64,000 nt of DNA from Branchiostoma lanceolatum (lineage: Eukaryota; Chordata; Leptocardii; Amphioxiformes; Branchiostomatidae): NCBI RefSeq assembly GCF_035083965.1, contig NC_089729.1, forward strand, positions 17,720,964 to 17,784,963, written 5' to 3'. The first letter of the stretch is position 1. Each line of letters starts with the position of its first letter. This document shows positions 48,721 through 62,700 of the stretch, piece after piece. The position numbers were made by a program, and so were the translations under genes. Under the pieces are notes generated by a model. It made no database searches and was not told where the DNA came from. It saw nothing but the letters and a program-made list of their open reading frames with translations.

Positions 48721-50935
48721 ATTGGCCTATGTACAAGGAAATACAGTTAGTACTTCGGTGTCTGTAATATAATACGTCTGTAAGTCATGGTTTAAATCAC
48801 ATGTATTATGTATTATGATGTTTGGCATTGACGTGTGAAACTAAACATGTCTGCTGTCTAAAGTAGGCTAGTTTCGCTGGTACCATTGCCAGTCAGTCAT
48901 CAAAGGAACGGTATGCCAATAATGACTCATTGCGCAAAGAAAACAGCTATTGTATAAGTGGCTATCAATCTATATTCCAGTTGTAAGTTTGGACTCGGGG
49001 GCAGTGCCACGTTACACAAATGATCAAAGACATCAAACACTTGCCATTTTAAAACCTTCCTCCCTATCCAGTACTTTGGTTACAATCTTGGGTTTGTTGC
49101 CCATTATATCACAACCCCCCCCCCCCCAAAACGTAAATAAAGGCAGGGTCAAATGATCCACCGAAACTTTAAGGTCAACAATAATGCACTGCGCAGGTCA
49201 GGCCGTCAGCCAATGGCGTTGCGCGTACATGTTTACTAAGGGTCGGTGTAACGTGAGGCGAAACTAAGAACATGAGAAACATTTCTGGCGCTACGATGTT
49301 GGAAACATATGACGGTAAAATGCCACGTAGTTGTCAGAAGACGGACATATTCTAATTGCAGGTAAGATGACAAGTTATACATTCGTCTATCAAGCACTAA
49401 TTGCAAATGTAACATGATAGAGACGATATGCTAACATACTATTGAAATGAGAAGACTATATTCATCACAACGATAGATTTCCTTCGTACTTTACAATCTC
49501 AAAATAATCGATAACTATTGTTTGTGGAGACTATTTATGAGTCTAGTATGAAATAATGAAAGGGCTTTTGTAAGCAGAGCTAGAAAAATATATATTTTCG
49601 GTGATAGTATATATGTCAGACTAGTACTTCCGGGTGATTTGGCCTTTCCTCTTGATATACATGTACTTCCCCATGTCACATAAATTAAACATAGAAATTG
49701 TTCACACAGTAGAATGGCACACTCGGATAACCCAAAGTTAATATACTGATCACCTAATTCGCTCTAGCATTACATTTACTGTTCATGGTATGGTATTCTG
49801 AAGTCATGACCAAATTATGACTGAGACTTAGCGGGTCTCGCTGAGTTGCGTCATATGTTTCAAGACTCAAATGGGAAGATCGAGTACAACTTGCCTAAGG
49901 CACATGTATCTGCCGGGTATATTACTACTTGACGTGTGTGCTGCGTCATTTATGTCCTTCCTATTGTGTTACTATGATTAGAGCTAAATATTATACGGCA
50001 CATACGAATACGGAGAATGAGAGAATTGAAGATTAATGATGTCATCCATTGTTTGATTAATTGCCACAAAGAGTTAACTGATTATTCTCGACTCTATTAC
50101 AAAATATTCCCTCCCCTAGCTGGGAAATCCTGGATACGCCCAGGTAAATGCTCACATGATGTTTGTTTTGCAAATATCTCTTTTGTATAACCACACACAT
50201 TGGCGGGGATGATGAAATACCAGTGACATTGACCTTATGATTGCCTGACAGCATCGTAAATATCAATATTGGGAGTAAAGGTTGAGTTCAGTAAACGCTT
50301 ATGTCAGCCAAACAACCTGGGTTCATATAGTTATGTGCTGTAGTGCGCAGAAAGGCCTTTTTCACATGCATCGTAAGACTGGTGTACGAAAAGAATTTCC
50401 CATTACGCGACAACACAATTCTCATTTGAACCCACGTACAAGTTGGAGATTGTAATCTTACCACAGCTATTCAAGCAGTTATTACCAGAAAAGTTTTTTG
50501 AAAATGTCACAACTTTTCATCGAAATGTTTGTGTGGACATAGCAGTCAGCAGATCGGAATGGGCGTTCTTTTTAATCTCCAAGCAGATCTCCACGGTGCC
50601 AAATTCGTACAAGCTAGCCAGAGAAGCTCCAGTCAGCCAGAGAACTTTGAAAAAAAACCCAACTCCTTATGCCAGTTGGATACGGTCTTTGCAACCGTTG
50701 GGTCTGCATGCTTGGAGACTAGTTCTTTTGTTTCCTGGCTTTTGTTGAGAATAATGAACGGACGCGAAAGCAGACAAGGTAAACAGTAACATAATATGGC
50801 GCACCGAAACTTGTGTCAGCTTACAGTTCAAGCTCAGTAATTGCTATCGCGAAACAGAGTCCTGCGAACTTCCGAGCAAGATTGTGCGTCCGTGTGTACA
50901 TTAACCTTTTGAAAGGTGAGAGTGTAGTCAGTATA

Positions 50936-51055
50936 CGGTACAGTATGAGGCGATCACGAGATTAGAGAGGTGTGTAGCAGTGACAGTACGACAAGGAGAC
51001 GGGTGAAACATATCAGTGAGTGTGACGGCTCAGGCACGCATCTATCTCAAGCAAG
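50936..51055 (+). other. Candidate 5' untranslated exon of the TPR gene
   Basis: A consensus donor (GCAAG then GTGAGT) at 51056 follows sequence without a usable ORF, and the TPR gene's first coding exon has an acceptor at 53741-53747, 34 bp before its ATG, so an upstream untranslated exon is required. This is the best-looking donor in the interval; another at 49361 (GCAG then GTAAGA) is an alternative. The exon start is arbitrary. Confidence 0.25.
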
Positions 51056-53329
51056 GTGAGTGGAGTTTGTAAGCGTAACGGTCATGGTTCAAGCTGAGAT
51101 TCCCAGTATCAGGACTCGACAGCCTGTGCGAAGATATGTATCTCAACGAAAACACACGGATATGAAACTGTGGCAATCTTTTCACGTTACTAGTAACATA
51201 ACAGTGTGTGCAAGAAGTCATTTGCTTGTTTTGAGTCCTATTGTTTTCTGCTCGAGAGAGAAGGGGCGAACTTTTGTGCTGTTGAAGACCGGGTAACCGT
51301 CAATAGTTTATTAGTGTAATTCTTCTTATGTTTGTTTAGGATAATCAACCAGGTGTTGAAGCTACTGCCACTGGGTCTAGTTTGGAAAGGGCCTGTCATG
51401 GAATGTCATTGACGCAATAGGGCTGTCCTTACCTATGTATAAGCCTGTGGGAACAAGTTGTGTAGTGATAAATTAGTAAGTAATGCGTAAAGATGACGAC
51501 ATCCCTATGTATCAATTATATCCATAATTTTCTACAATCGTGCATTGATCTTTTAGGATGAGGACAAAGGTAAATTATGGGATTTTGGACCAAGTAAATG
51601 GCATTCTGTGTCATCAGGAACCTGATACCGTGACGTAGCCGGCGGCATTACTAGACAGACAGGCCAAGGTTATTGTGAACTTTTGGTATCGCACATTTCC
51701 CGGTGGGTGTGCAGTACTGTAGGGCTGACGTCATTGTTGAGTTGCGCACGGTCGAGTGCAAAAAATGCAAGTTTAGTCCCTTCACTAAACTTTTGAAAAC
51801 CCTTCTTTTTCTTTAAAATTTTGATCCATTTTGGAGACTTTTGGGCTAGAAGGAACAGGTAGGGTCTGAGCTTTCCCAGTTTGGTCAAAATTTGTACGTT
51901 TCAGGATCTTTCAGTAGTTAAGTTGATGTAAGGAGATATCTTGAGTAGTGGTTTGGTTTGACATGCTCAAAGTGGACTATTCCAGCCTAGAAGTAGGTCA
52001 AAGTTGAGGTTTGTTTTCTTCTGTGCATGATTCTAAAGCAGACAGCTGTGGCTTTCTGGTGCATAAGAATTTTTGGGGCTCGCAATGTCAGTAAGTACTT
52101 CTCTGAGCCCTTGTTTCAGTGCATTAAAGCATTACTTCCTATTGGAAAGTCTGACTCTGGTATATGGGCCTAGCCTTCTGGGTATCTATCACGCTGTCTT
52201 TCACTCAGTCTATTGGGAATGAACTTCTTCATTCAATAAGATTTAGAAAAAGAAAAACACTGTTTCTGTACGAAATGCAAATTCAGAAGGTCTTTGGCAG
52301 GTCACCTGCTTGACTTGACGCCGTGCGTTGAGAGGTCAAGGTTAGTGCATCCGGCCGCTGGCTGGGTTCACCCGGAAATACTAGATCGATGCAGGTTAGG
52401 CTATTATCACTACCGGCTCCAGAAACAAAGAAAACACACCGTTCTGAAGGTCTGAATGTAGATAGGAAGGTCTATTGACGCTTCTGTTGTCTTGCGGAGG
52501 TCACGTGCAATGCAGCCAACTACGCTGGCCTCCCGGAAATATCCGTAGCAGCCATGCATAAAGTAACCCAAGTTCGTGCATGAGAAGCTGTCACCTGCAT
52601 CCCTCTGTCAGCACTCTCTACATGTATGTTTGGCCCGACGTTTTTATTTCCTCCTCGTATTGGGTGTATGCTATGACGTCGTTACGGTACTGAGTTAATG
52701 TCTACGGTTCTGCCGTACGTACAGTTTGCAGACTTTGTCCTCTATGACATCTTGGGTAGTTCCATTTGTCTACCCAAGGACATTATAATGTCCTTGGTCT
52801 ACCATACTTTTGTCTGGCTTTCAGCGTAATGTTGGACGAAGCATGAAGCAGACTGGCTTGGCTTAGATTCCGATCGTGTGCCAGGCACGGCAATAACGGC
52901 GTAGTGTACAGGTAGTCAATGGTATGATCGCCACGGTAGCGATATCAGGCTTGGCTGTAGCAAGTGAGCCAGGCTTGGCTGTAGCAAGTGAGAGAATATA
53001 AGTCGTAACCGCATGCAAGCACAGATGGGTCACTATATATGAGGTGCATTCCTGAAATTTTGAAAAGTTTGTGGGAAAGGCCGCAATAGTTGTCCGGCGA
53101 GTAGGATTTAGGTGACTAAAATTCTTTCTTATCTCCCAATTTCAGTTCGGCAGGCACGGTATCGTGAGCAGATATTCACTTTTTTCATACATGTACCAAC
53201 ATCTTATATCCTGACTAGCACTATCGGGCACACATCAAGATATTTCATAAACTTACTGACTGTCTATGTGAACAGTAACGATAGTGACAAGTTTCCGCCT
53301 GTGGACCGTGTTTGTTTGTTTGTTTGTAT

Positions 53330-53718
53330 TGCATAGCCGGTAAACTGCATCAAGGCGTAACACACCAGGTTTGTACTGAAGAGTACAAGCTGCATATCCG
53401 GACAGATTTATATGATCCACACACACAACGGGAAGGACCCCTACTCTTTTCGATAAGCGTGTTGGGTTCTTTAACGTGCTTGAGTTAATTGTGGCTCTTC
53501 TCAAACACGGGACCTCGACGTAACGTCCTATCCGAGGGACGTCCCTAACCAAAGCTAGCTACTCATTTTCACCTGAGTAAAGTGGGGGAAGTCGTGTAAA
53601 GTGCCTTTCCCAAGGGCACAACGTCAACGGGACAAATCAAGGAACCCCGCATTCGAACCCGGTATCTCTGGGTTCTGGGGCCAAACACCCTGCCACTACG
53701 CCACCGCGACGCCATATG
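53330..53718 (-). mobile_element. tRNA-derived SINE, family 1
   Basis: Head on the minus strand at 53718-53640 (GGCGTCGCGGTGGCGTAGTG, B box GGGTTCGAATGC), body through GGACGTCCCTCGGATAGGAC. Ends 30 bp before the first coding exon of the TPR gene. Confidence 0.85.
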
Positions 53719-53781
53719 TTTAATGAAGATTGTTTCCCAACTTACAGAGCTGACGCAGTGTGGACCGTCCACTGAGTGACG

Positions 53782-56700
53782 ATGGAGTACCTTTGGGCCT
53801 ACGATCCCTACACTGATTCTTTTCATCTCGAGGAGGAAGAAAGTCCTTATGTTCCTCCTTGGTACTTCTACTCTCCGAGACAACGGAGAAAGATTGAGTT
53901 AGCGGGGAAAATGCATTGTATACAGTAAGTCGCTTATATACCACCCTCCTTAAAGCAGGACCCCTATCGCTCGATTCGTCGTTGGCTCGCTCGCGAAGGG
54001 GCGCTGCTCTTCAGCGACGGTAGACACGGTTCTGGCGCCGTCGCCACCAAAACAGCTTCAGCCAATCAGAGGGTTTGCTAAACCTCATTTCAAGCAAAAG
54101 CGCCAAGGACGCTGGGAAGCTATCAACCAATCAGCTAACGTCTCACATCGTATCTTTAGGTTCAGAACAAATTAACCGCCAAATAAGGATAGCTCATGAA
54201 TTATTCATGAGCAACTGTCAGTAACGGCGCCAGAACCGTGTCTACCGGGGCCAAAGAGCAGGGCCCCTATGCGAGCGAGCCAACGACGAATCGAGCGATA
54301 GGGGTCCTGCTTTAAGGAGGGTGTTATATACATGAATATACATCATTGTTTTGTACTTTTGAATTAGATGTGTCACTACCAAACAGCAGACACGATCTTG
54401 ATTTCCTTAAGGTATTTATCTAATTTTTACGTTTTTAAGACAGTATGATGACAATGATTTTAAATGATACAAAGCATTTGTGATATATGGCGGTAAGTTG
54501 CAAAGCTTGTCGGTTTGTTGGTGGGCTAGTATGTAAACAAGATATGTAAAAAAGTAACTAGATGGGGTTTACCTGTTTCTTTTATGTGAATTTTCTGTAA
54601 CCGAACAATGTGATTTATCTAGTTAGGCGCGTAGCATTATTACAGTATGTTCTTTGGGAACAAATGCTGAATGGAAATATGTCGCAATATGGCTTCCTAG
54701 TAAAATGGGAGATTGAAAAGCCAAGTGTATAAAATATATAACAATGTATATATATATATTAGGATATCTGTTTGTCATTATTTCAGTTCATCGATGCAGG
54801 GTTTTGGTCCAGATCTGGAGCATGCGTGTGAAGTAAGCTGTTCTTCCATCTGTTTGTTATGATATGCACATACGATTCTACATGCAGAATTGAAAGTTTG
54901 GCACTGCGTTTTAGTCTTGTTTTGTTCACAAATATCTAGTATTCAAAGAAAGATGTGTCGTTAACTAATATCAAGAACAGTATGCATGAGTTTCTGTATT
55001 TCATTTGCATTTGGTTTTGAAATTTGTCATGAGTGGATCCTCCGTCTGCGTAAGCCAAGTTACAAAATGTTGTCACCTATTTGTGACAGAGTGATATTTG
55101 ATACAAGTAATTTTATACATTTTATACATAGCCGAATAGATGGAAAAAAAACGAGCCAAATTCGATAAAAACATGGTCAGAGGAGTTAGCAAATAAGACG
55201 TCTTGTCTGACAGGTGCTCTGTCCACTGATATATTTGCACGATTTCTACTGCCAAGTTAATATGTTAATGTGCGTGTTGTATTGTGTTGTGTTGTGTTGT
55301 GTTGTGTTGTGTTGTGTGTTGTGTGAGGAAGGTAAAATTTTACGTGACTAGAAGGACCGAGTAAATGTAAGATATCAATTAAATAGGATGGAAGGTGTTC
55401 AACAGCCATCTATTTTTTAAAATTTGTCAGGGCTGCCTGGGCAAACTCAAGAAGGACTTGAAGGAGGAAGCGAAGGGCTGCTATGATGAGCAAGACTTCG
55501 AGGCAGCTTATCGCTACTACTCAAACTGCCTCGAAGTCTGTCAGTGTGGAAACGGTATCTACCTACCTACGACTGATTGGGAGTTTGTCCGCATAAGCTA
55601 CACCAACAGAGCAGTGTGCTGCTACAGACGGGTAAGGTCACAAGCATCTTAAAGGAAACCCAAGCAATATTAAGGCCCAAAAGTTGGATTTTGAAAGTCA
55701 AGTTATTTAGTTATTTCTATACATTATTAGTTCAAACAACACAATCACAATCGAAACCGACGTCCATCATGCAAAACTACGAGGTCGTTGTGATGTGAGG
55801 ACTCAACTGAAAATCGTCGCCAGGGGTTTGGTAGGCTCGCGAAACTAAGGGGATCATCGTACGGCATGTTTTCGCACGGTTTTAGAATTCTCAAAGTATG
55901 AAGTTATTACGCAAATGTGCAAAAATGTGTTAGTAAATGTCACTACCATAAAGATTTCAGCATTTTTTTCCAAATTTTGGGCCCTAATATTGCTTTGGTT
56001 GCCTTTAACAAAATTAAGTAGCTGGTTTCTCAACTCACAATGCTGGTGATTGAAATCAGTTTTTTCCCCAGTGCGTATATTATCTTACTTGATGTGTAAA
56101 AATGTAATGTCCTGACTGCTTAAGGTCATTGCGGCTCTGAGGGAAGAGAGTGAAAGATGGAACTACATATTTCCTGGAGAAGAATGATAGGGACCGATTT
56201 ACTTTCAAAGATAATTGTTCAGAGGTTGGACATGTCCTACAACACTTCATTGGCATATGTATTTAGTTTGTAAGCGAAACGAAGAAGAAACCTCATAGAA
56301 TATGCACTAACATAATTTTTAGAAAATGATACATTTCACATTGTGTTTTCAGCTTGATGATTCCTCTCCTCTTGCCATGACAACATTGAAAGTACTAACC
56401 ATAGTGTCGCGTAATATCTTCTCTGTCTTTACACTGCAGGGTGACTACGGTCTCGTCATTCAGGATTGTGAAGCAGGTACCAAAGTCATTTCATCTTTCA
56501 TAATTCTTACACATACACACACACGTCTATGGCGTCCATTTACGCTACCGCCTTGTTGCTTCATGTCGATTTTTATAAACACAGAGAAAAATCTAATCTA
56601 CTAGCCAGAATATGTGACAATCTTTTCACTTGCATACATCACGAGACACAACTTTCCATCACCTTCTGGAAGCTTTACCCTTTCACAAGTTGTAACCAAA

Positions 56701-59700
56701 ACTATCGATGTTTTTCCCCTTCCATTTAGTTTACGTTCGCTCCACCCACCCTCATTAAATGAGGACCCCTATCGCTCCACGTTAGCTCGCTCGCGTAGGG
56801 GCCCTGATCTTCAGCGCCGGTAGACATGGGTCTGGCGCCGTTACTGACAGTTGCTCATGAATAATTAATGAGCTATCCTTATTTGGCGGTTAATTTGTTC
56901 TGAACCTTAAGCAACGATGTGAGACGTAACCTGATTGGTTGATAGCTTCCCATCGTCCTTTGCGCTTTTGCTTCAGATGAGGTTTAGCAAACCCTCTGAT
57001 TGGCTGAAGCTGTTTTGGTCGTGACGTCGCCAGAACTATGTCTACCGGCGCTGACTCTCTTGGACACTAATGGAGATCTTGATAAAACAAACAAATATAG
57101 ACGAACAAACAGTTTAACACCACCGTTGATCAAGCGAGTTAGTGGTGGCGAACATAAACTCGCGAGGGTGGTACTCAGTCTCTTCTTCCAACAGCTCTGA
57201 GACTAGTAGAGTTCCTGAAACTCCCTCCGGAAAGTCGACAAAAGCCATTGTACTGGAAGGCTATGGCCTTGAAGAAACTCCACCGTTACACGGATGCATG
57301 GAGCACGGCAGAACAATGCAAACGGATAGCTTCGGTAAGCTCATGCGTCTAGCACAAACACCCATTCGACCTCACCTCCATTGAATGCCAGGCCATATAG
57401 ATATTTGGCTGTTTGTATAATCCATAACCTATTGCTTTGATATACAGAATATGACTGTTCATAAAAGATACCTCCATCCGAATACGTCTTGCTATTTACT
57501 GTACAAAGATTACATTGTATGGATCAAAATGACCACAAAATATGTAACTTGGGATGTGATGAACGCCCTAAGATAAGCACTAGTCAGACAAGGACACCAA
57601 TTACATAAAATGATGTAAAATGAGTGATCAAATTTGCCATTGTACCCGAGTAAGACTGCAGTTTTCCTGCAAAATACTTACGCTGAGTTGATTTCTCTTC
57701 TCTTGGATTCAAGTTTAAAATTTCACATCGTATCTTACAGCACAGATTAGCTATGATTATAAATAACAGGTAAATTCTATGTTTTAGGACGATTCATATA
57801 TACGCGCACTGATGGAAAAAATCCGCCCACGGCTTGCCAGCTCGGTAAGTCAGACTTCTGAATGTTGTGCTTAAATGGCATGAACAAATAGGTTATAGCC
57901 TATATAAAAAGGTTATTGTATGTGTAGGTGGTTGGCAAGAGTTCAGATGTCGTGAGTTGAAGTAAGCCTTTGTTGCATACAAGGTTCAGGGGCGCACCCG
58001 GGGTAGGCACCATCTTAAATTCCAAACTCTCAACGCCCGGACAGACAGACAGACAGACAGACACATACAAACATTCGTTCTTCCCCCGCACCATCCCACA
58101 ATGGAACGCCTGGCACGGTTGTATCGGCTCCCACCGTTGAGTCATACCGTGCCAGGCTGGAGGCCTGCCCGCCTTAGCCTGGGACCTCCTCCCCCCCTAC
58201 TTTGCCCCTCGCGGGGTTATCTGGAGGGGGGGGGGGGTAACGATGAGGATGATGATGAGGTTGTCTGCAATGTTTGGGTCTACTTGCAAAATGATTCTTA
58301 CTACAATTATAATGTGCTCCGTTACCACTCGCTATCTAGTATGTCGTCGTTTGCTTTTAGTAAATTGTGTAGGTTCTCCAACAGCAAGACTTCTCATGTT
58401 GAGTTTTTTCTCCTCTCTTGATTTAAATTCTTTACTCCACATCTTATACTAAAACGTATTAGCTATGATTATAGATAACAGGCCAATTCAATGTTTTAGA
58501 ATGTTTTATCTCTACGAGCACTGCTTCCACCTGACGATGATCCTCATCAGGCAGAATCCCTGGAAGAGCAAGCTGGGCATGCCTACCAAGTATCAGATGA
58601 TACAGCCAACTTGGTAAAGACTTCTGAATGCTGTACATACATTTAACCATATGCATTATCTAACAATCATTGACATGAACAAATAGCTGCGTCCTGTATA
58701 GAAAAGCTATTGTACGTAGGTGTTCGGCAAAGTAACGTAATATAATAGAAGAATGTGAATGTCAGAGAAATTTAGGGCCAAATTGTAAAGTTGCAAGTAA
58801 AGTTGCAAAATGATTACAAATGTAATTAGAATTCTACATGTATGTGTTCTTTGTCGTCAGTTGACTACAGTATGTCTATTTTCCAACACTTGACGAACGA
58901 GAGATACTTGACGTTAGTTAAGAAGTTGCTTGTGTGTTTTGAAGAAGGGGTCAAAACAAGCTGATGTGTCTGTACCACAAGAAGCAAGAACAGAAGAGAG
59001 CGACACCAGCACGAAGTCCAAAACTACACATCAAACACCTGTTAATACGGTAAGGGTGTAGTCGAACATGGTGATTTGGGAGCCAGAAGTCCATTAGTAC
59101 GGCCACAGCAAGTAAATGTTAAATTATGCATCATATTTCAATTCTGTGGTCACCACAAATCTTAAGTGTGAATAAGCCAAAAATATTTGAAGCGATCTTT
59201 TAAAAACGTACATCAAGACGTTTATGAAATGTAAAGTATTAAGCTTATAGTTTTGAATAAATCTTGGAGAACAGAATGTTACAAACTCCCTAAGAAACAA
59301 TATACAGTGAAACAATTAGTGGGGAAAAGACCTCCCTTTGATTTACAACGAATATTTTTCTTCTCTCCGCAGCCGAAAAAGTCTAAGAAGCAATCGAAAG
59401 CAGAGAGGCGGAGAAAGGTATGCGCTTCAATTCTATATCTTGCAGTTTGATTTCCCCATAGAGATTCTGAAGTTTTACCTCAGCTTGTAAGTATGAACAA
59501 TGAACCTGTTTGGATAGTCTGAGTTCATATTGATTGTGTAATAATTATTTGATATTGTGTAAGGAAAGATTAGCGATGTAATGATCACCATTCCTGCAGG
59601 AAATGGAGAGGTTTGACCACAAACTTCAAGAATTGGCAAAGGAAGAGGCTGAGAAAGAGGAAAGGAACAAACAGGTTAGTTACATTGTAGACACATGTAT

Positions 59701-62700
59701 ATCAACATCGAATCTAAAAACAGAAAAGAGCTACAACAGTATGACATCCAAAACTGCACTTCAAGCACATGTTGATAAAGGCCCCCTCTCACTGGGCTCC
59801 GGCACTGCGGCGGCACTGCCACGGCAGATTTTTACGGCACTGCCGCGTTTCTTCCACCAATTTTCATTTGCACTCTCATTGACGTGCGGCGCATTTGCGT
59901 TTGAAGCCCAGATAAGCAAGTTATTGAATGAACTTTATTGTTCGACAATCGTATATGGTACAATATATGGCACTAAATCAACAATACTGCAAGGCTAACC
60001 TATCCTACAATTATAAGTACAAAACATTATCGATAACAGTGTATGAATTACAATAAAGCCATGTATGGATTATTTTTTTCCCTCGCTTTTAGGATGAAGT
60101 ATAATGAAATTGACTTATGTAGGTGGTATAGGAGTTGGACATGACAACAATACATGGGACATATCGTTCTGTGTACCAGATAGGCTGAAGTTTGTCTTGG
60201 TAGTAATACTTTGTAATAGCGCATCTGTCTCTTTGCCATAAGTGGGACAGGCCATGGCCATTACAAATTGAAATTTATCTTCAATATTTTCATTACATGT
60301 GGGACACAATCTGTGAGTGCCTGGTGTGTTGTGGTGTCGATCATTTTCAACTTCTAGGCAACGTGCGCTGATTCTCAGTGTAGTTATACTTACTTACTTA
60401 CTTACTTAGTTCGAGCTCCCGCTCGAACCAATCCTGAAAGCTCTCTCCACAGCACTTTGTCCTCCATGGCCCTTCGTAGTTCCTTAGTATCTTGTAAGTT
60501 TGTGTCACTACGTAGATTGTCTAAGTAGGTGACCCTGGGTCTACCCCTACTTCTTTTTCATTTAGTAGTAGGCTCCCAGAGAACAAGATAGTGTGCAGGG
60601 ATTTCGGGATGTCTAATACAGCGACCAGCCAGTTTCATTCTGCGCTGTTGAACTTTCTTCGCGACTATATAACTGTAGTTATGCGTATTGCTTTATTATG
60701 ATTTGATGTGATATAGTCTTCCCTACCAAAGTGATTTTTTATTTTATAAAAGTTTTTGAGTTTACTTAAGTTTCTAAGTGGTTCCCTCCAGCCAGGGAGA
60801 AACGTGAGTTTCACACTTTCTTTAAATGTATATCCAAAACGGTTGGTATCAACGTTAACGTTAACTGCGGGGCTAAGCCAAACATGTCTACATAATATGT
60901 CCTGAACGTGAGTAGCCCAGTCATTTTCTTCTTCGAATGATAAAGTGTCGTATGTTCTTTTTTAATAATCCTGTTAGTAGGTAAATTACTTAATCTTAGC
61001 GAGAGTATCTAATCAACTATGTTTGACTATCAACGATCAATAGCAATTCTTCTAATTCACCCCTTACGGCGAAACATTGAGTAAAATTTGCGATACAGTG
61101 CCTGACTGCTATATCAAGTTCAGTTTATCACTGTATTTCTTGAATGGCACAAGAGCAGGGCGAGTGCATGTAGACGAGTAGTCTGATTCCTTTCCTGAGC
61201 GACTAGTCTATCAACTTCCGTACTGGAATAAATGTACAATGCAGAGATCTAATTTTCAGTGGGATTAAGTAATATCCCAATGAAAATATCAGAGGATCAA
61301 CAGCTACAATCCTCAACCTCACTACAATGCAGTAAATTTGGTTTAACCAAACTCTTAAACAGATCAATAGCTAGGGAAATGGACCGATTGCAGTTTGATG
61401 GTAGTGCTTTCAATTAATCAGAAATCGCAGTGCTGTCAATGGATCAAAATACAATGCAAAATTATTTTAAAAAATGCATCAAAAATTGATTTCAAGTGAT
61501 AAAAGGATTTTCACTTATGACACTTGGTGCAACAAAGGTAACATGTTATAGAATATACATATAACCTTGAAACTGACATATCACCTTTACACAATAGCGC
61601 GCGCGGTGAGCTCCCGGTAAGCTCCCGGCGAGCGCGCGGCACTTTGCCACTTGCGTTTTTTTTCAAATTTTGAAAAAAATCGCCATTTCAACCGGCACGC
61701 CGGCGGTGTGGACCGGCACTGGCACGGCACTGAGACGTCACTAGGACGGTACGCTGAGGTCTGTGCACGGCACTGCGGCGGTAGCCATTTCCAAGCTACC
61801 GCACGTTACCGCCACAGTACCGCAGCCCAATGAGAGGGGGCCTTAAGGTAGGGGTTTAGTCAACCACGGTGACGTGCTTTGTTTTAAGTGCATTAAGGAA
61901 GCAGCGAGTTAATGTTTTGGATTATTATATACTGTAAATGCAGAAATGTTCGCGGTGGTTTTATGTTCGCGGTTTTCGCGGTGAACTTTCAGCGCGAACT
62001 TAAAACCACCGCGAAAGTTTTTGGCCCCCTTATGACTGTATCACTTCTATTGTTTCAAACGTGAACGTAAAACCACCGCGCGCGAAGACTCCATTTTCTG
62101 CCTACCGCGAAATGAAAACAGCGCGAAGTTAAATGCATTTACTTTACACATTTTACAGTATCTTCTGGAGTCCACAAATCGTCCAGTATTAATAAAAGCA
62201 AACAAGATTTATCAAGATTTGATAAAACGTATTTTAAAACGAAAAATTAGTGTGGAAATGACACGTATCGCCCTTTGATATACAATGAATATTGCTTCTC
62301 TCCTCAGCCAAAAACAAAATCCAAGCAAAAGAAAAAGAAGAAAATGAAAGCAGAGAAGAGGAGGAGGGAGAAGGTATGAACTTGCCCACTTTTAGATCTT
62401 GCAGTTCTCTTTCCCCATAACGTTTCTCACATTTGTCTTCAGCTCATAAGTATGAACAATGAAGCTCTTTGGATAGTTATAGCCTATGTTTACATTGAAA
62501 ATATAATGCTTACTTGCTTATTGTGTCATGGTAAATAAAGCTAAGCAACGTAATGATCACCATGCTAGCCGAGAATGGATGAGTTTGAAAATCATCTCCA
62601 AAAGCCTCCCAAACAAGACACTGAAAGAAGAAACGAAAAAGCATGTCAGAGACATTAAAGACACATGAACAATCGAACATAAGCAAATAATGTACTAGTA

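Larger units (their letters stand above)
59779..61843. mobile_element. PIF/Harbinger-like DNA transposon, 2065 bp, containing LINE insertions
   Basis: TAA at 59776-59778 and 61844-61846, the 3-bp target typical of PIF/Harbinger; ends AGGCCCCCTCTCACTGGGCT and the complement of CAGCCCAATGAGAGGGGGCCT. Subterminal regions are full of GGCACTGCGGCGG words. No transposase; the middle is the LINE at 59918-60975. Confidence 0.8.

Noticed and set aside
60048..60309. Two small overlapping minus-strand ORFs as genes
   Set aside because: They are frames of a decayed LINE tail inside a DNA transposon.
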